Source: an uncultured Clostridia bacterium (GTDB lineage: Bacteria > Bacillota > Clostridia > Oscillospirales > CAG-272). Taken from it: a stretch of 36,064 nucleotides of DNA. Below, piece after piece: positions 27,429 to 36,064 of the stretch. The stretch covers positions 1-36,064 of the forward strand of contig CANRNZ010000007.1 of NCBI GenBank assembly GCA_947632135.1, in the 5' to 3' direction. The notes under the pieces were generated by a model. That model did no database searches, was not told where the DNA came from, and was given only the letters and a program-made list of their open reading frames with translations. A program made the position numbers and the translations under genes. Position 1 is the stretch's first letter. Each line of letters starts with the position of its first letter.

Positions 27429-28844
27429 CTATTGTTTCTTGTTTTTTGAATTCTTTGTATTCTTTTTTCGTGTCCGCGAATTTTCGGCGTTTTCGTCTTC
27501 GGTTTTCGGCGCCGTGTCATTCGACGCGCCGTCAGCGGCGGGGTCGCAGCCGTCCCCCGTGACGACGGTTATCACGATGTTTTCGCCGCTCTCATTGACA
27601 GTTCCTTTTCTTTGTATAATATCCGTCGTTTCAAAGTCCGTATCGGGCGGGTCGTCTCTGTAAAACTCTGTGGAGTCCGGGAGATTTTTTGCTCTCAGCT
27701 TGTATTCGGTGCGCTGTTTTACAAGTGTGTACAGCACCGCAAAGGTGGGAACTCCGAGCAGCATTCCGGGGATTCCGAAAAGCTCTCCGAACACCGCGAT
27801 GGATATCATGACCCACATTGCGCTGACTCCGACCTTGTCGCCGAGTATCCTCGGCCCTATGACGTTTCCGTCTATCTGCTGTATTACAATCACCAGTATT
27901 ATAAATATAATCGTTTTTTTAGGCTCCGCGATAAGGACTATAAACGATGTCGGTATTGCTCCGATTATGGGACCGAAAACGGGAATAATATTTGTTATTC
28001 CGATGACAAGAGAGATAAGGGGGTAAAAGGGAATTCCGAAAATTCCCGTCACTATAAACGTGAGTAGACCGATAATGAGCGAATCGAGAAGCTTTGCAGT
28101 GATAAATCCGCCGAAGGCGCGGTGCGTATATCTTGCGACGTTTACGGTGTTTATGTAGGCGCTGCGGTTCAAAATGGACGCGAGAAGCTTTTTTATCTGC
28201 GCCGACAGGCGCTCCTTGTAGTAAATGAAATAGAAGGAGAGGAAAATTCCGATCAGGAGATTTTTCATTTCTATTACGAATTTTCCCGCGTAATCTATTA
28301 TGTAGTTTGAGGCAAGCTCAAGGTATTTGAAGGAATTTGATATCATCGAGTGAAGATCCGTCGAGAGGTCGTTCACGTCTAAAAAGTCGGACAGGTTTTC
28401 GTATTTTCCCTGAAACAGCGCGAAATTCTTGATAAAATTGTCCGCCCACGCCTGAGCGCTGTTGAGATAGTTCCCGACCTGCCCCGACAATTCCTCGTAG
28501 CTTGCGATTATCTGAGGGACAAGAATGAACATGAACGCGGTAATCGAGGCGACTATTATGATAAAGGACGTTAGAATCGAAAGAATGCGCCGCAGCTTTG
28601 AGCGGTTCTTTTTCGATTTTTTGAAAACGTACACCTTTGTTTCAAACAGCCTGACGAGAGGATTGCAAAGATAGGCGATGACAAAGCCGTATGTCAGCGG
28701 GGTCAGAACGGCAAACAGTTTTTTTATCCCGTCGTATACCTTGTCGAAATTTATTATCGTAAGGCACAGCAACGCGACGGCGAATATCGTTATAAACGAG
28801 TACATTGCAATCGACGCGTATTTTTCGTTCTTTTTGAATTTCAT
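27429..28844 (-). CDS. AI-2E family transporter (PerM/YdbO-type membrane protein)
   Basis: Multi-TM; GIPFYPLISLVIGITNIIPVFGPIIGAIPTSFIVL and QQIDGNVIGPRILGDKVGVSAMWVMISI are family hallmarks. Confidence 0.92.
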   Translation of the reverse strand: MKFKKNEKYASIAMYSFITIFAVALLCLTIINFDKVYDGIKKLFAVLTPLTYGFVIAYLCNPLVRLFETKVYVFKKSKKNRSKLRRILSILTSFIIIVASITAFMFILVPQIIASYEELSGQVGNYLNSAQAWADNFIKNFALFQGKYENLSDFLDVNDLSTDLHSMISNSFKYLELASNYIIDYAGKFVIEMKNLLIGIFLSFYFIYYKERLSAQIKKLLASILNRSAYINTVNVARYTHRAFGGFITAKLLDSLIIGLLTFIVTGIFGIPFYPLISLVIGITNIIPVFGPIIGAIPTSFIVLIAEPKKTIIFIILVIVIQQIDGNVIGPRILGDKVGVSAMWVMISIAVFGELFGIPGMLLGVPTFAVLYTLVKQRTEYKLRAKNLPDSTEFYRDDPPDTDFETTDIIQRKGTVNESGENIVITVVTGDGCDPAADGASNDTAPKTEDENAENSRTRKKNTKNSKNKKQ

Positions 28845-29291
28845 GGCGCCTCCCGTATTTTCGTTATTTTAAATATTCGATATAATTCGATATAATTTAG
28901 TGGATTCCGATAAAATCAGGGGTGTTTTTAAATGCCGATATAATATCCTTTCGGAGTCTTTCAAGTCCTTCCGAAGTTTGTTAAAGTTTCTTTATTTTTT
29001 CGCTTTTTTGATATTTTTTGTTTTTTTAATATCTGTTTAATAATTTTTTGATATATTTGATACGGTAAAATAAATCGCTTTATAAATGAAAAATAAACAA
29101 AAATAAATATAGAAATAAATAAAAATAATAAATGGAAAAAAACGCGCTGTCCGCTGTGTTTATTTTAAACTAAAATTCTCTCAAGGTCAATAGAATTTTT
29201 ATTTTTGTGTGCTGTTTTCATTTCCGAGGCATTTTTCGGGCGATTTTTGTGAAAAAGTTACGACGGAAAGGCAAAATCACCCGTCTTGCTC

Positions 29292-29320
29292 TTGACAATA
29301 CGCTCTTTTCAAGATATAAT
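29292..29320 (+). promoter_or_regulatory. Perfect-consensus promoter TTGACA-N17-TATAAT
   Basis: TTGACA 29292-29297, 17 nt, TATAAT 29315-29320. Confidence 0.85.
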
Positions 29321-29340
29321 AAAGTAGTTAAATGGCAAGG

Positions 29341-29363
29341 TGCGGCTATCGCACACAGCCGCA
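29341..29363 (+). promoter_or_regulatory. Leader hairpin followed by a T-run; possible attenuator
   Basis: TGCGGCT-atcgcacac-AGCCGCA then aatcttttt. Confidence 0.45.
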
Positions 29364-29416
29364 AATCTTTTTCAGGAGGAGGGTACTGAACCCACACAGT
29401 ACCTGTTATTCGGGTT

Positions 29417-31942
29417 TTGGAAGCTATTTGGGAATATTTATCAAGGAATCTGAAAATCGCGTGGAAAAGCGTATTTTTTAATTTTAAGCAGTACATATGC
29501 TTTTTCCTCGCCATATTTATTGTTCAGATGTTTTACGGGATCATGGCTGTTTCCACCGAAAACAACAAGGCGGTCGAGAAAAGTCACGTCGAAGCCGAGT
29601 TTGTGGTAGATTCGTCTGAAAAAGATAACAGCTCGCCGGAAAGCTCTTTCTATTTCGGCGACGGTGAATCCGACGACAACAGTTACGATATGAGTCTAAC
29701 GGACTTGAACAACTATCAGTACAATATCGTAAAGAATTACAACAACAACCTCGTCGACTATGCGGCGGCGGAATCGTTTTACGTAATTGTCGAGGACAAG
29801 GCGTACACGAATGTCGATGAGGGTCAGGAGTACCACGACCTGAAAATCAGATTCAGCGATTACGATACCGAAGAGGCATACCAGAAATTTATGGACGATT
29901 ACATAAACGGAACGCTCGTGTCTCCCGGGGTCGCCGAATCGGTTCATTATACCGAGACTGACCTTATTCATTTCAACAAGAACATAGCGTCAATAAACGC
30001 CACGTTCGGAATAATTAGTCTCGCACTCCTTGCGGTGTCCGTATTCCTGCTCATATCCCTTTACAACATAAGAATAAATCAGTACAAATTCACATACGGC
30101 GTTTACATGACTGTCGGCGCCGACTTCAAGGGGCTGTTTGCCACAGCGTTCTGGGAGCTTTTCCTTATCTCGCTTGTGACATATATTCCCGCAATCATTT
30201 CCTCTACAGTCGTCGTATGGCTCATTTACAGAACGTCGGGCTTTGCATTCAAGGCGTTCCTGCCCGGAATGTGGCTGCTTGTCGCGCTGTTCAGCCTTAT
30301 TGTCGTTACGATATCGGTAATTTCTCCGATGAGGATAATGTCGCTGAGAACCCCTATGTCCCTTATAAGGACGGAGGACAACTCGAACCTCGTATCCTCT
30401 CCGAGACGTTCGTTCAACATTCTCGGAAAGAAATTCCCCGTTCACTACGAGGTCTATTCGATTTGGCGTTTCAGAAAATACAACATACAGCTTTTGACGT
30501 CGGCTATCGCATTCTGCGCGCTGTTTATCGTCGGTCTGTATCTCGGCAAGGTCTACGATACGTCAATAGAATTTTCAAAGCCGCAGTTCACTCTTGATTT
30601 TTCGGACTCAAGATACTATTACAACGCCGCGGATAAGGACGCAGGTAAGAGCGGCGCGATAGACGCAGGGCTGCTTCTGAATATTGACGGCGTTACGGGA
30701 GTCGAGCAGACGGGAGACGAAAAGGCGGGATTTGACCTTATCAACTCCGAGTCTGACGAGGGCGAGAGCGGGGAAACCACCGCCGCTCCCGAGACCGATG
30801 CAAATTCCGATTCCGAGGAGGGTGCGGACAGCGAGGCTGAAAAAATTCTCGCGGGCTTCTCAAGTCCTCAGACGGAGGCGGAATATATAAGCTCTTATAC
30901 GACGTTCCCGTCGAAGAGCGCCAAATTCCTCACAAACTTCCTGAACGACAAGGGAGCGAAGGCAACAAACGAGGTTATATACAGAGCTGTCGACAGAGAC
31001 CAGCTCGATTACCTTAAGGGTAAATACACAATAGAGGGAACCCCCGATAAGGTACTTGAAAAGGGCGGAACAAAATACTGCATTGTCGGCGACTCGATAT
31101 CCAACATGCAGAAGTTCAACCTTAAAGAGGGCGACAAGATAACAATTTACAAAAAGACAGGTCAGCTCAGAGACGTCGATACCAACGCGTCCGGGCGCTC
31201 CCTGTTGAAGCAGCAGCTCAAATACTTTGAGTTCGAGGGAACCGAGTTCGAGGTGTGCGCCGTTATAAAGGATATCCCGAGCGGCAGCCTTCCCATATAC
31301 ATACTCGGCGACGACTATCAGCTTGTTACGGGAATAAATCCCGACGCGCAGATGCTCAATATTTATACCGACGCGGGGCTCGACACCGAGACGGTGAACG
31401 GTATAATGGAGCAGATAAAGAAGATAAGCTTTGAAAACTACGGCACGGTACATGTTGAAAACAACCGCCGCACAAGTCTTCAGAGCATTGCCTCCGACAA
31501 GCACAATTCGGATTTGTACGTTGTAATCTCTGTACTGATTCTCGTGATTTCACCTCTTGTTTGGTTCTTCAATCAGATACTTTATTATCGCAAGAGAGAA
31601 AAAGAGTTCAATGTTATTCAGTCAATGGGAGCAAAAGAGTCCGATATCAGGACGATATACCTCCTCGGCGGTCTGAGTATGGCGGTGATGTCGCTGGTGG
31701 TAAGTATACTTCTCAGCTACGTTGCAAGCTACGTTGTTTACTATTTTGTAAACGCGATACTTCCCAATTTGTCACACGAGTTTATCAGATATGAATTCTA
31801 TCTGCCGTGGTACGCGCTCGTTATCAGTGCAGTCGTATCCGTGTTCTGCGGATTCTTCTCGACTTACGTTCCTTACAAGAGCTATTTCAGGAACCGTTAC
31901 TCCCTTGAGAACGGCGGAAGCGGAATGAAGGACGAAGAGTAA
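29417..31942 (+). CDS. ABC transporter permease, FtsX/MacB family
   Basis: Ten-ish TM FtsX-like layout; FNQILYYRKREKEFNVIQSMGAKESDIRTIYLLGG; followed by a LolD/MacB-type ATPase; TTG start. Confidence 0.88.
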   Translation: MEAIWEYLSRNLKIAWKSVFFNFKQYICFFLAIFIVQMFYGIMAVSTENNKAVEKSHVEAEFVVDSSEKDNSSPESSFYFGDGESDDNSYDMSLTDLNNYQYNIVKNYNNNLVDYAAAESFYVIVEDKAYTNVDEGQEYHDLKIRFSDYDTEEAYQKFMDDYINGTLVSPGVAESVHYTETDLIHFNKNIASINATFGIISLALLAVSVFLLISLYNIRINQYKFTYGVYMTVGADFKGLFATAFWELFLISLVTYIPAIISSTVVVWLIYRTSGFAFKAFLPGMWLLVALFSLIVVTISVISPMRIMSLRTPMSLIRTEDNSNLVSSPRRSFNILGKKFPVHYEVYSIWRFRKYNIQLLTSAIAFCALFIVGLYLGKVYDTSIEFSKPQFTLDFSDSRYYYNAADKDAGKSGAIDAGLLLNIDGVTGVEQTGDEKAGFDLINSESDEGESGETTAAPETDANSDSEEGADSEAEKILAGFSSPQTEAEYISSYTTFPSKSAKFLTNFLNDKGAKATNEVIYRAVDRDQLDYLKGKYTIEGTPDKVLEKGGTKYCIVGDSISNMQKFNLKEGDKITIYKKTGQLRDVDTNASGRSLLKQQLKYFEFEGTEFEVCAVIKDIPSGSLPIYILGDDYQLVTGINPDAQMLNIYTDAGLDTETVNGIMEQIKKISFENYGTVHVENNRRTSLQSIASDKHNSDLYVVISVLILVISPLVWFFNQILYYRKREKEFNVIQSMGAKESDIRTIYLLGGLSMAVMSLVVSILLSYVASYVVYYFVNAILPNLSHEFIRYEFYLPWYALVISAVVSVFCGFFSTYVPYKSYFRNRYSLENGGSGMKDEE

Positions 31943-32071
31943 TGAGCGGCGCCCGTAAGGCTTTTAAAAAACTTACGTCGCGGCGACTACCGAATACTGA
32001 TTAACATTTATTGAAACTTTTTGAAACTTTTGAAACTGATTACTGAAGATTACTGAAAAGGAACAAAAACT

Positions 32072-32794
32072 ATGAGTGAATACATGCTTCAAACAGAGAG
32101 TGTTATTAAGACATACAGGCAGTATGATTCTGTAATAACGGCAGTAAACCGCGTAAGCATTAAAGTCGAAAAGGGCGAGTTTATTGCAATTATCGGTACA
32201 TCCGGTTCCGGTAAATCCACTTTCCTGCACATATGCGCCGGTCTTGACAAGGCAAACGCCGGGCATGTTATAATCGACGGAACGGATATAACGAAGCTCG
32301 GCCCCGACGCTCTCGGACGTTTCAGAGGGGAAAAGATGGGGTTCATCTATCAGAGGCACAACCTTATCCCTCAGTTTACCGCTCTTGAGAACATTCTTCT
32401 TCCGACGGTCATGTGCAACAAGCCCGACATGAGCTATCAGGAGAGCCTGCGCAAGCTTGTCGAGTCTCTCAACCTTACCGAGAGACTTCACCACCTGCCC
32501 TCCGAGCTTTCCGGCGGTCAGGCGCAGAGAGTCGCAATAGCCCGTGCGCTTATAAACAATCCGCAGATACTGTTTGCCGACGAGCCGACAGGTAACCTTG
32601 ACAGAGCAAACGCCGACGAGGTTCTCGAGCTTCTCTTCAGGCTCCGCGCTGACCTCGGGCAGACCCTTGTAATGGTAACTCACGACCTTGCAATTGCTGA
32701 CCAGGCCGACCGTATTTTCCGTATGGAAAACGGCTCGCTCACATTGGAGAGAGACTATATCAAGGGCAATAAGAAAACAATTGACACTTATTGA
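32072..32794 (+). CDS. ABC transporter ATP-binding protein (LolD/MacB type)
   Basis: Walker A GTSGSGKST; LSGGQAQRVAIARALINNPQILFADEPTGNLD; VTHDLAIADQADRIFRMENG. Confidence 0.95.
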   Translation: MSEYMLQTESVIKTYRQYDSVITAVNRVSIKVEKGEFIAIIGTSGSGKSTFLHICAGLDKANAGHVIIDGTDITKLGPDALGRFRGEKMGFIYQRHNLIPQFTALENILLPTVMCNKPDMSYQESLRKLVESLNLTERLHHLPSELSGGQAQRVAIARALINNPQILFADEPTGNLDRANADEVLELLFRLRADLGQTLVMVTHDLAIADQADRIFRMENGSLTLERDYIKGNKKTIDTY

Positions 32795-33011
32795 TTCCCG
32801 GATAAATCAAATAATAAAATAAAAAAATAATATAGGGAAAAAGCGCGGCCTGCCGCGCTGTCCACCTTATATTTCCTCTTTGTAATTTATGTGCCGAGCT
32901 ATGCTTTGCATGCGGCACCCCGGCGCCTCTATTATGCTTTTTATCCCGAAACATTTCCAAACGGAGCGAAGGCGGCGGCGCACATTCTTGCTTTCCCGGG
33001 CAGAGCTTTTG

Positions 33012-33044
33012 TCGGGATATGATCGGGATTTGATCGGGATATGA
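33012..33044. repeat. 11-bp tandem repeat, 3 units (TCGGGATATGA), just upstream of an RBS
   Basis: tcgggatatga tcgggatttga tcgggatatga. Confidence 0.95.
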
Positions 33045-33057
33045 AAGGAATAATCAC

Positions 33058-33954
33058 ATGAAAAAACTTTCTTTTGTTATGGCTTTAGTGCTGCTTTTGA
33101 GCGCCGTTCTCACCTCCTGCGGCTCAAGCTACAAAGCGTACAGTATTGACGAGAATTACGAGTCCACGAGGGAAAATAACCCTAACCGTACTGTAAACGG
33201 AGTCGACGGCATCAGAGTTACAGTGCCGAAATCAATAAGCACCGTTATCTGCTTTTCTCCCGAGGCTGCCATAATTATGAGCTCTGCGGGGCTGGCGGGT
33301 AAGGTCACGGGAGTCGACAAGGCGACGTCAAGCGTTTTGACAAAGCCCGAGGTGGCGCTGTCGGCGATTCCGTCGAGAAATCCCGATGTTGTTTTCATAA
33401 CCGAGGATTACGATACGTCCTCGCTCGAGGATGCGGAGATACCTTTCTTCACGGTGCCGACTTCTTTGACGATAAACGATATCAAAAACCTTATTAAGCT
33501 GATAGAGAAGATATTCAATGTTACGGGCGACAGCATGTCGATGCAGATCGACTCGTCTCAGAACGTCGCGCAGCAGAACTCTCAGGGAATGGTAAACAAG
33601 TATGATATGTTTATCGACCTTGGGGGCTTCAAAACCGCGGGTCAGGGAACTTATATAAACGAAATAATCAGCGTCAGCGGCGGCGATAATATTTTCGGCG
33701 ACAGAGAAGGGTATTTTACAGTCCTGAAGCAGGAGATCATAGATGCGAATCCCGCGTTTATATTTACGACCGACTCCGAATCGCTTTATACAAGTGACGG
33801 CGATTTTGCCGACGTCGACGCCGTTAAGAACAGGAGAGTTTACAGGCTTGACACAAGTGACGAGGTCGATATACACTACGGGACTCAAAAGATAGCCGGT
33901 GTTATCGACTATATAAACGAGAGAGTCATGAGACTTAAAGACAATAAAAAATAA
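33058..33954 (+). CDS. Periplasmic-binding lipoprotein, BtuF/FepB/TroA-like fold
   Basis: Lipobox LTSCGSS; IRVTVPKSISTVICFSPEAAIIMSSAGLAGKVTGVDK...NPDVVFI...GGDNIFGDREGYFTVLKQEIIDANPAFIFT. Confidence 0.82.
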   Translation: MKKLSFVMALVLLLSAVLTSCGSSYKAYSIDENYESTRENNPNRTVNGVDGIRVTVPKSISTVICFSPEAAIIMSSAGLAGKVTGVDKATSSVLTKPEVALSAIPSRNPDVVFITEDYDTSSLEDAEIPFFTVPTSLTINDIKNLIKLIEKIFNVTGDSMSMQIDSSQNVAQQNSQGMVNKYDMFIDLGGFKTAGQGTYINEIISVSGGDNIFGDREGYFTVLKQEIIDANPAFIFTTDSESLYTSDGDFADVDAVKNRRVYRLDTSDEVDIHYGTQKIAGVIDYINERVMRLKDNKK

Positions 33955-34047
33955 TTTATAAACAGGTTATAAGCAAGTTATTCTTTCTCTTAAATCTCAT
34001 TCGCGGGCGCTGAAAAGCGAGCGAAAAACAGAAAAACAAAAACGAAA

Positions 34048-34080
34048 AGCCGCGCGTTTTAATATTGCGCGGCTTAATTT
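34048..34080 (+). terminator. Intrinsic terminator
   Basis: AGCCGCGC-gttttaatatt-GCGCGGCT then taattttt. Confidence 0.75.
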
Positions 34081-34131
34081 TTCGCGTGGCGCGGTAAATT
34101 TTTAACCGTTCTGATACAGCGTCAAACGGCG

Positions 34132-34866
34132 TCAAACGGCGTATTTACCGAGCGTTTCCACGGCGTTTCGGCATATGCTTTTGCAGTGCTCGGCTATGTA
34201 GTAGCGCTCTTTTTTTGCCCGCCTCTGACCTCCGAACTCGGGGGCTTGAAACGAGTCGTTTTCGAGTATGAGATAGCAGCTTCCGTCCGAGTCGTCGTAG
34301 TATGCCTCCGAGACGCCGACCTCCTCGGGGTGGGGCGCCGAACTTGCTGAGATTGAAATTTCGCGGCAGACATTCAAAAGAGTTTCAAAGCTTTCAAAGC
34401 GGTAAATAAATGTGCCGACGGGGCGCCTTTGCCGCGGCGCCGCGCCTTTTTCCTTCGAGAGAGCGAGGACGTCCTTTTCGTTTCCGTATATGTATTTCAT
34501 TCCGTATGCTGCCTCCTCATCTTGCGTTGCATTGCGGTTTTCTCTTTTCACGGCTCCTTTGGGATATAATTTGTCGCTCGGTATAATTATCCTTGTTATA
34601 AACATTTCGCACCCGCCGCATTTCGACGGATATATTTGCACGTAAAAGCTGTCCCTTTCGGTATCAAATCCTGCCGATTCCGATACGGTGTCGAGTATTG
34701 CCCATATTGCCGCCTCTGTTTTTATGTATTCCGTGTTTTCCATGTTTCCAATGCCTTTGTTTCCAATGCCTTTCTCCGGCAGGATTTCGGGAGGGCAGAG
34801 CTTCTCCATTTCGTCCCCGCTCAGCATTATTTTTATTTTGTCGCTGCTTATAATTATTGTCTCCAC
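34132..34866 (-). CDS. MecA-like adaptor protein
   Basis: KIKIMLSGDEMEKL...AAIWAILDTVSESAGFDTERDSFYVQIYPSKCGGCEMFIT...YRFESFETLLNVCREI, matching MecA N- and C-domain patterns. Confidence 0.8.
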   Translation of the reverse strand: METIIISSDKIKIMLSGDEMEKLCPPEILPEKGIGNKGIGNMENTEYIKTEAAIWAILDTVSESAGFDTERDSFYVQIYPSKCGGCEMFITRIIIPSDKLYPKGAVKRENRNATQDEEAAYGMKYIYGNEKDVLALSKEKGAAPRQRRPVGTFIYRFESFETLLNVCREISISASSAPHPEEVGVSEAYYDDSDGSCYLILENDSFQAPEFGGQRRAKKERYYIAEHCKSICRNAVETLGKYAV

Positions 34867-35106
34867 TTTTTATCTCCGTTTTTAATGTTTGACGTTTCCC
34901 CTCATCTGAGGCTTAATAACCTTTACTTTAATATTATAGTACGGAAATAAAAAAAAGTAACCCCTAAATATTTGGAATATTTGGAGGCTTTTTTTGTTTA
35001 TGCGGCGCTTTCGCTCAAGTAACGTCGAAAATGCGGTTTTTCTTTTAAAAATAAGATAAAAATAAGATAAAAATAAGCCGAGAAAAAACGGGAATATAAA
35101 AATATA

Positions 35107-35148
35107 CGGTCGGCAATACGGGAGGCTTTCCCTTTTGCCGACCGCTTT
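35107..35148. terminator. Intrinsic terminator-like hairpin
   Basis: CGGTCGGCAA...TTGCCGACCG with inner GGGA/TCCC pairing, then cttttg. Confidence 0.65.
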
Positions 35149-35269
35149 TGCGTCGGGTTTTAAGGAGTGGTCTTTACTCTCATCACCTTAAAACATTCCG
35201 ACGGCTTTGCGCAAAATGTTACTTATATTCGTTTATGCCGTTTATGCCGTTTTGCGGCTCGATATAAGT

Positions 35270-35926
35270 TCAGCTTTTTTTGCTCTGCTTCTTACTCTTT
35301 ACAATATTTACTATATTCCCGATTGAGGCGATTATTCCGAGAGCGTATGCAAACACCAAATCCTTTGCAACTGCGCCGCTGACCTCCGGGTCCTCCAGAA
35401 ACTCGGGCGTAATTTTGACGGCTTCGAAAAACGATATCTGTACCTGTGTGCCTGCTTCCTTCGCGGCCTTGAAAATTTCGTAGGAGAGCGATAAGTATTC
35501 CGCTATAAAAATCATAATCAGCGTCATTATAATAGATACAGCAATACCAATCGCGGTATTTTTGTTACCTTTCGCAAACAGGCTATATCCGAAGTTTGCG
35601 AGAACAAAGGTAACAAGTCCGCATATACCTGCGATAAAACCGAATTGATATACCACAAAGTACAAAGCGCCGCCTATAAGCGCGAAAAGGAATGCTCCCA
35701 CCACGCCCGCGATTACGTTTCCGTTTCCAAGGTCGGGCTGTGCGGGGATTGCGGCATTATCCTGATTCTCACTCAGTACGGTATATTCCGTATTGTCGGT
35801 TTTTTCGGCGTTTTGCGCGCCCGAGCCTCCAAAGCCTTTTTGCACCGACAAATCGGACGAGCCGCAGGCGGTGCAGAATGTTGCGTCGTCGTCAAGAATA
35901 ACGCCGCATAAATTGCATTTCTTCAT
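35270..35926 (-). CDS. Zinc-ribbon multi-pass membrane protein
   Basis: MKKCNLCGVILDDDATFCTACGSS zinc ribbon, then hydrophobic segments; RBS aaggag on the minus strand. Confidence 0.8.
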   Translation of the reverse strand: MKKCNLCGVILDDDATFCTACGSSDLSVQKGFGGSGAQNAEKTDNTEYTVLSENQDNAAIPAQPDLGNGNVIAGVVGAFLFALIGGALYFVVYQFGFIAGICGLVTFVLANFGYSLFAKGNKNTAIGIAVSIIMTLIMIFIAEYLSLSYEIFKAAKEAGTQVQISFFEAVKITPEFLEDPEVSGAVAKDLVFAYALGIIASIGNIVNIVKSKKQSKKS

Positions 35927-35998
35927 TGCTTTCTCCTTAGTATTCTCGTGATTTTGATGAAGTTATATATTTTAAAAATTTAAAATATCAGCCTGAAG

Positions 35999-36047
35999 AC
36001 AAAGCCCCAGACTGAAGACAAAGTTCTGAAAAGGGCTTTGTTTTTTT
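35999..36047 (+). terminator. Terminator-like hairpin with T-run near the window edge
   Basis: ACAAAGCCC...GGGCTTTGT followed by TTTTTT. Confidence 0.55.
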
Positions 36048-36064
36048 GTCAAAGTATGGTATAA

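Noticed and set aside
29332-29481. Bacterial SRP RNA or other known ncRNA in the permease leader
   Set aside because: I looked for the conserved SRP helix-8 sequence and other familiar motifs and did not find them; left as an unclassified leader.
29417-32794. Bacitracin-resistance-type Bce module
   Set aside because: The permease/ATPase pair could fit, but there is no adjacent BceRS-like two-component system and the gene order is permease first; evidence supports only a generic FtsX/MacB-type transporter.

Overview
The window is dense with genes and looks like a chromosomal segment of a Firmicutes/Clostridia-type bacterium; this placement rests on gene content, SD-type ribosome binding sites and TTGACA-N17-TATAAT promoters. 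I see no rRNA, tRNA, CRISPR array, prophage or intact mobile element. Left to right: a secreted protein + class-D-like sortase + membrane protein cassette; a zinc-ribbon/TM/extracellular protein; on the minus strand a YigZ/IMPACT protein, HflX and L31; an M3 oligopeptidase; a small membrane protein; a complete oligopeptide ABC operon (SBP, two permeases, two ATPases, small membrane protein); dgt-dnaG followed by two tandem full-length sigma70 genes; an orphan solute-binding lipoprotein; an orphan RelB/DinJ-type antitoxin; an AI-2E-family transporter; an FtsX-type permease + ATPase pair; a BtuF/FepB-like lipoprotein; a MecA-like adaptor; and a second zinc-ribbon membrane protein. Most notable: (1) tandem primary-type sigma factors, the first with substitutions at two normally conserved -10 recognition positions (WW to CW, and T to N); (2) a recurrent short tandem-repeat family, mostly 9-bp units of TTCGAAAAn/RATTCGRAA type, found between genes, running into a ribosome binding site, and in-frame inside coding sequences; (3) an OppC-type permease with about 200 extra extracytoplasmic residues showing internal repetition, paired with an enlarged SBP; (4) two candidate RNA/leader regions driven by near-perfect promoters. 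All assignments are from reading the sequence; no searches were run.
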